The notes under the pieces were generated by a model. The model did not search any database, was not told where the DNA came from, and saw nothing but the letters and a program-made list of their open reading frames with translations. A program made the position numbers and the translations under genes. Source: Streptomyces sp. cg36 (GTDB lineage Bacteria > Actinomycetota > Actinomycetes > Streptomycetales > Streptomycetaceae). From it: a stretch of 64,000 nt of DNA. Below, piece by piece: positions 58,660 to 64,000 of this stretch (position 1 is the first letter of the stretch; the number at the start of each line of letters is the position of its first letter). Location of the stretch: the NCBI RefSeq assembly GCF_041080675.1, contig NZ_CP163520.1, forward strand, positions 7,283,501 to 7,347,500. The letters run 5' to 3'.

Positions 58660-59840
58660 AGTCGGAACGGGCGCGGCTGACCGCCCTGTACGGCGGGCTC
58701 CTCGTCCTCGCGGGCGCCCTGCTCACGGCCGTGGTGTACCTGCTGGTCCAGCAGGGGCTCTACTCCTCGATCAGTACCGCCGTGACCACCGCCGTACCGG
58801 CCAAGGAGCTGAAGGACCTGCCCACCGCCGTGCCCCGGCAGAGCGCCGCACCCGCCAGCCCGGCCCCCTTCCCGCCGGGCGTGGTGCCGGGGCTCGCGGT
58901 CACCCGTACGGTCAGCGGCGCCGCCGAGGACGCGGTGCTCAACCGGCTGCTGGCGGTCTCGGTGATCGTGTTCTGCGCGTACGCGGTGCTCTCCATCGCG
59001 CTCGCGTGGTGGATGGCGGGCCGGGTGCTGCGCCCGGTCGCCGTGATCACCGAGACCGCGCGGCGGCTGTCCGGGGAGAACCTGCACGAGCGGATCGCCC
59101 TCCAGGCCCCGCCCGGCGAGCTCAAGGAGCTGGCGGACACCTTCGACGGGATGCTGGGGCGGATGGAGCAACTGGTCTCGGCGCAGCAGCGGTTCGCCGC
59201 CAACGCCGCCCACGAGCTGCGCACCCCGGTGGCCGTGCAGCGGGCCGCCGCCGAGATCGGGCTGGCCGGGGAGCCGGACGCGCCCAAGGTGGCGCGGATC
59301 CGGGCCAAGCTCATCGCGGTCGCCGACGACAGCGAGCGGATCATCGAGGGGCTGCTGCTGCTCGCGGCCTCCGAACAGGGGCTGGAGCGCCGGGAGCCGG
59401 TCGCGGTGCACGAGGTCGCCCGGGCGGCGGTGGAGGCACTGGCCCCGGAGGCGGGTGAGCGGGGCGTCACGGTCGCGCTCCGGGCCGCCCCGCTCACCGT
59501 GCCCGGGGACGCGGTCCTGCTGGACCGCCTGCTGCACAACCTGATCGCCAACGGCATCCGCCACAACGTGCCGCACGGCCGCGTCGAGGTCCGCACCGGC
59601 CCCGACGGCATCACGGTGTCCAACACCGGCCCCGAGATCCCGCCGGACACGGTCCAGCTGCTCTTCGAACCGTTCCGCCGCCTCGCCCAGCGCCACCGCC
59701 ACGCCCCGGGCGAGGGCGCGGGCCTGGGCATGTCCATCGTCGCGGCGATCGCACGCGCTCACGGCGCGACGACGGCGGCGTACGCGAACGGGGAGGGAGG
59801 GGGACTGACGGTACGGGTGATGTTCCCCGGCGGCCCGTGA
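58656..59840 (+). CDS. Sensor histidine kinase
   Basis: 394 aa, GTG 58656. TM1 (about 8-30), an extracytoplasmic loop of roughly 65 residues, TM2 (about 92-118), HAMP (to about 170), and a HisKA H-box N-A-A-H-E-L-R-T-P with His186. The ATPase core has an N-box H-N-L-I-A-N-G-I-R-H and a G-box G-A-G-L-G-M-S-I-V. It is membrane-bound and phosphorylates the adjacent regulator. The signal may be a membrane-active compound, given the divergent efflux genes. Confidence 0.93.
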   Translation: MKSERARLTALYGGLLVLAGALLTAVVYLLVQQGLYSSISTAVTTAVPAKELKDLPTAVPRQSAAPASPAPFPPGVVPGLAVTRTVSGAAEDAVLNRLLAVSVIVFCAYAVLSIALAWWMAGRVLRPVAVITETARRLSGENLHERIALQAPPGELKELADTFDGMLGRMEQLVSAQQRFAANAAHELRTPVAVQRAAAEIGLAGEPDAPKVARIRAKLIAVADDSERIIEGLLLLAASEQGLERREPVAVHEVARAAVEALAPEAGERGVTVALRAAPLTVPGDAVLLDRLLHNLIANGIRHNVPHGRVEVRTGPDGITVSNTGPEIPPDTVQLLFEPFRRLAQRHRHAPGEGAGLGMSIVAAIARAHGATTAAYANGEGGGLTVRVMFPGGP

Positions 59841-59888
59841 TCGTCGAGGGGTGCGGCCGAACGCGCTGTCGGCCGCCCCGGGCGCGCC

Positions 59889-60458
59889 CTAGCCGCCGTC
59901 TATCAGCCGCTGCAGGCCCGGCGCGTAGAGGTCCGCGAGGCGCTCGGGTGCCGTGCGGTTGCCCGCGCCGGGGCGGTGCAGGCTCAGCGTCGCCCCCAGC
60001 CCCAGCAGCTGCCCCGCGATCAGCTCGGCCCGCAACTCCGCGTCGGGCCCGGGCAGCAGACCGGAGAGCCGCGTGGTGATCTGCTCGCGGAAACGGTCGC
60101 GCAGCAGGGTGCGCTCGTCGTCCCGGCCGAGCGAGAAGACGACGCGCAGCAGCGGATCGCCCCGGAACTCGTCGCGCAGCCGCAGCATCGTGAGCACCAG
60201 GTGCCGGCCGAGACCGGCGGGCGGCGCGGCGAACAGTTCGTCGGCCACGGGCTGGAAGTCGGCGACGGTGTGGAACAGCTGCTCCTTGCTGCCGAACCGC
60301 TTCACGATGAGGGACGGGCTGACCCCGGCGTCGGCCGCGATGCCGCGCAGGGTCACCTCGGCGTAGGCGCGCAGGGCGAAGGCGCGGCGGGCGGCGCGCA
60401 GGATGGCGTCGCGCCCCGTCCCGTGCTCCGGGGTGACGGTCTGCTCGGCGGTGGTCAT
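59889..60458 (-). CDS. TetR family transcriptional regulator
   Basis: 189 aa from ATG 60458, overlapping the MFS stop by 4 bp (ATGA). The HTH reads V-T-L-R-G-I-A-A-D-A-G-V-S-P-S-L-I-V-K-R-F-G-S-K-E-Q-L. The C-terminal domain resembles TetR_C_17-like folds. As the second gene of the MFS operon it is probably the autorepressor acting at the long palindrome at 61972-62014. Confidence 0.88.
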   Translation of the reverse strand: MTTAEQTVTPEHGTGRDAILRAARRAFALRAYAEVTLRGIAADAGVSPSLIVKRFGSKEQLFHTVADFQPVADELFAAPPAGLGRHLVLTMLRLRDEFRGDPLLRVVFSLGRDDERTLLRDRFREQITTRLSGLLPGPDAELRAELIAGQLLGLGATLSLHRPGAGNRTAPERLADLYAPGLQRLIDGG

Positions 60459-61936
60459 CTGCCCTCCTGGGCCGCGGGCACCGAAGTCGGCCCTCCGACC
60501 GTACCGGGCCCGGCCGCCTTGGCGCGCTCGGGCCGCCGCGTGGGCAGGAACGCCGTCGCCACCAGGGCCGCGAGCGCGGCGCCCGCCGCGATGAGGAAGA
60601 TCAGCAGATACGCGTGCAGGGTGGGCGCGGTACGGCCCGCCGCCTCGAAGGTGACGTTGGCCAGCACCGCCGTGACCACCGCGCTGCAGCACGCCTGGCC
60701 CACCGAGCGCATCAGGGTGTTGATGCCGTTGGCGGCGCCGGTCTCGCTGACCGGGACGCCCTGCATGACGAGCGCCGGGAGCGCGGAGTACGCGATGGCG
60801 GTGCCGGCCGAGACGACGGTGGCGCCGGCCACGATCAGCCAGAGGCTGTGGCTGGTGAAGAACCGTACGACGTAGCCGACCGCCATGACGCAGGAGGCGA
60901 GCGCCAGGGCGGTCTTCGGGCCGTACTTGGCCGATATCCGGGCCGACACCGGCGACAGCGCGACCATCGAGAGGCCGCCGGGCAGCAGGCACAGACCGCT
61001 GACCACGATGGAGGCGCCGAGCCCGTATCCGGTCTCCTTGGGCTCCTGCACCATCTGCGCGGTGACCAGGGAGTTGGCGTAGAAGGCGAAGCCGATGAGC
61101 AGGGCGGCGACATTGGTGAGCAGGACGGCGGGCCGCGCCGAGACGCGCAGGTCGACCATGGGGGAGGGGACGCGCAGCTCGTAGCGGCCCCAGGCCAGCG
61201 CCACCACCAGCGAGCCGCCGGCCAGACCCAGGGTGCGGGCCGAGGTCCAGCCCCAGTCGGCGCCCTGGGTGATCGCCAGGAGCAGGCCGACCAGCGCGGC
61301 GATCAGCCCGAGGGTGCCCACGACGTCGAAGCGGCCCGGGGTGCGCACCGGCGACTCCGGCACGATCCAGACCACCAGCAGGAAGTCCAGCAGCCCGAGG
61401 GCCGCCGAGGCCCAGAACATGGTGTGCCAGTCGAAGTTCTCCACCACCACGGCCGCCACCGGCAGGCCGACGGCCGCGCCGATGCCGAGCGTGGAGCTCA
61501 TCAGGGCGATGGAGGGCAGCACCCGGGCGGCGGGGAGCTCGTCGCGGATGATGCTGATCCCGAGCGGGATGACGGCGAGCGCGGCGCCCTGGAGGGCCCG
61601 GCCCGCTATGAGTACGCCGATGTCGGAGCTGGCCGCGCAGAGCACGGACCCGGCGGTGAGCACCGCGAGCGCGGCGAGCAGGACGCGCCGCTTGCCGTAC
61701 ATGTCGCCGACCCGGCCGAGGACGGGGGTGAAGACGGCGCCGGTCAGCAGGGTGATGGTGACCAGCCAGCCGGCGGCGCCGGGGCTGCTGCCGGTGAGCG
61801 CCGGCACATGGGGGAGCAGCGGGACGACGAGGGTCTGCATGACGGCGACGACCACGCCGCAGAACGCCAGGACCGGGACGATGAACCGGGACCGGGACAC
61901 AGGGGCGGAGGCGGGGGCGGCGCTCGCCGGGGACAT
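60455..61936 (-). CDS. MFS drug transporter
   Basis: 493 aa from ATG 61936 (M-S-P-A-S-A-A-P), the first start downstream of the operator. Fourteen-helix DHA2 pattern: V-L-A-F-C-G-V-V-V-A-V-M-Q-T-L, loop 2-3 motif G-R-V-G-D-M-Y-G-K-R-R, R-A-L-Q-G-A-A-L in helix 4, and the motif-C-like G-I-G-A-A-V-G-L-P-V. It should export a hydrophobic drug by proton antiport. The TetR gene overlaps its 3' end. Confidence 0.9.
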   Translation of the reverse strand: MSPASAAPASAPVSRSRFIVPVLAFCGVVVAVMQTLVVPLLPHVPALTGSSPGAAGWLVTITLLTGAVFTPVLGRVGDMYGKRRVLLAALAVLTAGSVLCAASSDIGVLIAGRALQGAALAVIPLGISIIRDELPAARVLPSIALMSSTLGIGAAVGLPVAAVVVENFDWHTMFWASAALGLLDFLLVVWIVPESPVRTPGRFDVVGTLGLIAALVGLLLAITQGADWGWTSARTLGLAGGSLVVALAWGRYELRVPSPMVDLRVSARPAVLLTNVAALLIGFAFYANSLVTAQMVQEPKETGYGLGASIVVSGLCLLPGGLSMVALSPVSARISAKYGPKTALALASCVMAVGYVVRFFTSHSLWLIVAGATVVSAGTAIAYSALPALVMQGVPVSETGAANGINTLMRSVGQACCSAVVTAVLANVTFEAAGRTAPTLHAYLLIFLIAAGAALAALVATAFLPTRRPERAKAAGPGTVGGPTSVPAAQEGR

Positions 61937-61971
61937 GCTGCTCCAGGGGACGGGAGGCGGTGGGGACGGGG

Positions 61972-62014
61972 GTGCACAAGCGTTCACCCCTCTTCAGGGT
62001 AAACGCTTGTGCAC
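61972..62014. promoter_or_regulatory. Operator palindrome of the MFS/TetR operon
   Basis: GTGCACAAGCGTT (61972-61984) and AACGCTTGTGCAC (62002-62014) are exact reverse complements 17 bp apart. It lies 36-78 bp upstream of the MFS start, with a secondary inner ACCC/GGGT. It probably binds the adjacent TetR protein, perhaps as two dimers. Confidence 0.65.
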
Positions 62015-62035
62015 CCCGGTGTCCCGCCCCTGGTG

Positions 62036-62839
62036 CTACTCCTGCGGGACCGAGAGCCGCCGCAGGGTGTCGATCACCGCACGGGACCCCTCGGAGCCCG
62101 GCTCGATCAGGGTGTAGTGGCCGATGCCCGGCAGCTTCACCAGCTCCGCGTCGGTGTGGACGGCGAGGTAGTCGGCGAACTGCTCCAGCGGCACCTCCTC
62201 GTCCACCTCCCCGTGCAGCACCACGGTCCGCACCCCGGTGGTGCCCGCCCCGCGCAGCAGCGTCACCGGGTCGACCAGCGGCAGCCGCTCGGCCACCAGG
62301 TCGGCGCCGCCCAGCAGCTGCAGCCCCGCGCCGTCGCTGAGGTCCTCGCGGATGGTGGCGGCCAGATCCGTCAGCGGCGCCAGGCCCAGGATCGCCGTGG
62401 GCAGCCGGGTGGTGTACCAGGGCGAGCTCTCGGGCAGCAGCCCGCGCGCCCCGGCCCACAGCGCCAGGTGCCCGCCGGAGCAGTGGCCCGCCAGCACGTA
62501 GGGCCGCCCCTCCGGCAGGGTGTCCACCGCCAGCGCGATGTCGTCGAAGGTCTCCGGATAGCCGCCCGCACCACCCGATCTGCGGAAACCCGGCAGGATC
62601 GTGGTGAAGCCCTGCTGGGCGAGATGGGCCGCGAACGGGGTCAGGTGCATGCGGTCGTAGCGCCAGTAGCCGCCGTGCAGCAGGATCACGACCGGCGCGT
62701 CCGGGTCCTCGGCCGGCCACAGGTCGTACACCTGGTGCGGATGGGAGCCGTACTTGCGGTGGACGGGAGCGAGCACCGGACGGATGCTCAGCACCCGGCG
62801 CTCCTCCTCGGCGGCGAACGCGGAAGGGGTCCTAGACAT
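62036..62839 (-). CDS. Alpha/beta hydrolase, probable kynurenine formamidase (KynB-like)
   Basis: 267 aa from ATG 62839. I-L-L-H-G-G-Y-W-R (oxyanion H-G-G-x-W), the nucleophile elbow A-G-H-C-S-G-G-H near residue 133, L-H-G-E-V-D-E-E-V-P for the Asp and G-I-G-H-Y-T for the His. The H-G-G-Y-W motif is shared with arylformamidases. It overlaps the tryptophan dioxygenase gene by 8 bp, so hydrolysis of N-formylkynurenine to kynurenine is the likely reaction. Confidence 0.78.
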   Translation of the reverse strand: MSRTPSAFAAEEERRVLSIRPVLAPVHRKYGSHPHQVYDLWPAEDPDAPVVILLHGGYWRYDRMHLTPFAAHLAQQGFTTILPGFRRSGGAGGYPETFDDIALAVDTLPEGRPYVLAGHCSGGHLALWAGARGLLPESSPWYTTRLPTAILGLAPLTDLAATIREDLSDGAGLQLLGGADLVAERLPLVDPVTLLRGAGTTGVRTVVLHGEVDEEVPLEQFADYLAVHTDAELVKLPGIGHYTLIEPGSEGSRAVIDTLRRLSVPQE

Positions 62840-63680
62840 GACTGCGGGCCGTCCAGAGCTCGGGGAACACGGACCGGTGGGCGCGCTTCTCCAGCCACGC
62901 CACACCGGGGGAGCCACCGCTGCCGGCCTTGGAGCCCATGGCGCGGCGGGTGGCCAGCAGATGGTCGCTGCGCCACCGCAGCACCAGCTCGGCGACCTCG
63001 GTCAGCTCCTCGCCCAGCCGCACCAGCGGATCGTGCTGCGGCCCGGCGTAGATCTGCCGCCAGACCTCCTCGACCCAGGAGTCCGGCTGGTACGGCTCGG
63101 TGAGGTCGCGCTCCAGCACGTGCTCGGGCACGGGCAGACCGCGCCGGTGCAGGAAGCGCAGCACCTCGTCGTAGAGCGACGGCTCGGCCAGCGCCGCCTC
63201 CAGCTCGGCGTAGACGGCCGGGTGGCCCCGGTGGGCCTGGACCATCGAGCGGGACTTGTCGGCGAGCAGGAACTCCATGTGCCGGTACTGCGCGGACTGG
63301 AAGCCGGACGCCTCGCCGAAGGCCGCGCGGAAGCCGTTGAACTGCGCCGGGGTCAGCGCCGCCAGCGGCGCCCAGGAGTCGTTGAGCGCCTGGTGCGAGC
63401 GGCGGCTGCGGCGCAGCGCGTCCATGGCCTGTTCGAGGTCGTCCTTGAGTAACGCGTCCCGTGCGGTGCGCCACTCGTAGACGATCAGGGTGAACCACAG
63501 CTCCATCACCTGGGTGGTGACGATGAAGGCCATCTCGCCGGGGTCGTTGGAGAGCGGCTGCTGGAGGGAGGAGAGCAGCGAGGCGTGGACGTACTCCTCG
63601 TACGGAGTCGTCCCCTCGAACTGCTTGTGGGGCGCGTCGTGTTCGGCGGACGCGGCGAGGGTACCGACGGGCTCGGTCAT
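62832..63680 (-). CDS. kynA: Tryptophan 2,3-dioxygenase; TTA codon
   Basis: 282 aa. Family blocks: Y-E-E-Y-V-H, M-A-F-I-V-T-T-Q-V-M-E-L-W-F (distal pocket), F-Q-S-A-Q-Y-R-H-M-E-F-L, the proximal haem His in W-R-S-D-H-L-L-A-T-R-R near residue 237, and K-A-G-S-G-G-S-P-G. It cleaves the indole ring to N-formylkynurenine. Codon 77 (plus-strand 63450-63452) is TTA, so expression may depend on bldA and therefore on developmental stage. A KynB-like gene overlaps its end. Confidence 0.94.
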   Translation of the reverse strand: MTEPVGTLAASAEHDAPHKQFEGTTPYEEYVHASLLSSLQQPLSNDPGEMAFIVTTQVMELWFTLIVYEWRTARDALLKDDLEQAMDALRRSRRSHQALNDSWAPLAALTPAQFNGFRAAFGEASGFQSAQYRHMEFLLADKSRSMVQAHRGHPAVYAELEAALAEPSLYDEVLRFLHRRGLPVPEHVLERDLTEPYQPDSWVEEVWRQIYAGPQHDPLVRLGEELTEVAELVLRWRSDHLLATRRAMGSKAGSGGSPGVAWLEKRAHRSVFPELWTARSHV

Positions 63681-63713
63681 GGGTCTCCGTAGGTCGTGGT
63701 TCGGGCCGGGTGG

Positions 63714-64000
63714 TCAGACCGGCAGGCCGATGTGCGCGCCCCCGGTCGCGTCCAGCCACTGGCCGGTCATCCAGCGGGCGTCGTCGCTCGCCACGAACGC
63801 GACCACGTCGGCGATGTCGTCGGGCCGGCCGATCCGGTTGAAGACGGAGGTGGCCGCGTACGCGTTCAGCACCTCGGGCATCTTGAGCGTCGGGTTGATC
63901 TCGGTGTAGGTGAAGCCGGGCGCGACCGCGTTCACCGTGATGCCGCGCTTGCCCAGCTCGGGCGCGAGGGCCAGGGTGAGGCTGTCCAGGGCGCCCTTGG
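63714..64000 (-). CDS. Short-chain dehydrogenase/reductase, partial at right edge
   Basis: The last 94 codons of a classical SDR are visible: K-G-A-L-D-S-L-T-L-A-L-A-P-E-L-G (helix after the catalytic Lys), V-N-A-V-A-P-G-F-T, R-I-G-R-P-D-D-I-A-D-V-V-A-F, and the C-terminal W-L-D-A-T-G-G. The cofactor site lies outside the window. It ends 34 bp before kynA and could be in the same operon. Confidence 0.9.
   Translation of the reverse strand, partial: KGALDSLTLALAPELGKRGITVNAVAPGFTYTEINPTLKMPEVLNAYAATSVFNRIGRPDDIADVVAFVASDDARWMTGQWLDATGGAHIGLPV

Noticed and set aside
1..64000. tRNA, rRNA, CRISPR array, prophage or integrase
   Set aside because: I saw no tRNA-like cloverleaf, no regular spacer-repeat array and no integrase or phage structural gene. 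A dedicated search would be needed to exclude small RNAs.

Overview
This is a 64-kb piece of an actinobacterial chromosome, almost certainly Streptomyces. The base composition is very G+C-rich, with strong third-position bias that throws long shadow frames on the other strand. GTG starts, leaderless -10/GTG arrangements, 4-bp stop/start overlaps, many secreted hydrolases and a SARP regulator all fit. Two genes carry the rare TTA codon. There are no rRNA or tRNA genes, no CRISPR array and no recognisable transposase.

Layout. 1-16.3 kb is mixed chromosomal content: two VOC proteins, a secreted lipase-like hydrolase, a DUF2087/AraC pair, a truncated acyl-CoA ligase, a TTA-containing amidase-like protein, a 12-codon micro-ORF, a cysteinyl-tRNA-synthetase-like remnant with a SixA-type phosphatase, a GH5 glycosidase, a secreted phospholipase D, a lipase maturation factor, and an orphan sugar-binding lipoprotein. 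16.3-25.9 kb holds a lectin/beta-helix secreted protein and a CBM2-Fn3-GH18 chitinase, both with a DasR-type (dre) motif upstream, plus LuxR and AraC regulators and an SDR. 26-31 kb has an alpha/beta hydrolase, a small RHH/degenerate-Fic toxin-antitoxin pair and a Tat-exported TolB-amidohydrolase. 31-35.8 kb is a TetR-controlled catabolic set (thiolase, acyl-CoA synthetase, MBL hydrolase) with two matched 18-bp operators.

The most notable block is 35.8-49.2 kb. A translationally coupled seven-gene operon on the minus strand encodes a fatty acyl-AMP ligase, an ACP, a single-module PKS (KS-AT-ACP without reductive domains), a KAS III-like enzyme, an FkbH-like glyceryl transferase, a second ACP and a type II thioesterase. 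This is the logic of a compact 3-acyl-tetronate (RK-682-like) pathway: FAAL loads a fatty acid, the PKS adds one malonyl unit and leaves the beta-ketone, FkbH makes glyceryl-ACP, and the KAS III-like enzyme joins the two. A SARP gene, a TetR gene, an internally deleted MFS exporter and an alpha/beta hydrolase flank it. Three 11-bp-phased heptamers upstream of the operon are a good SARP operator candidate.

49.3-64 kb holds an FMN 2-hydroxyacid oxidase, an htpX-pspAB pair, a complete cyanate module (cynR, carbonic anhydrase, cyanase), a MacAB-like efflux operon divergent from a two-component system, a TetR/MFS pair with a long operator palindrome, tryptophan dioxygenase with a KynB-like hydrolase (TTA codon in kynA), and the end of an SDR at the right edge.
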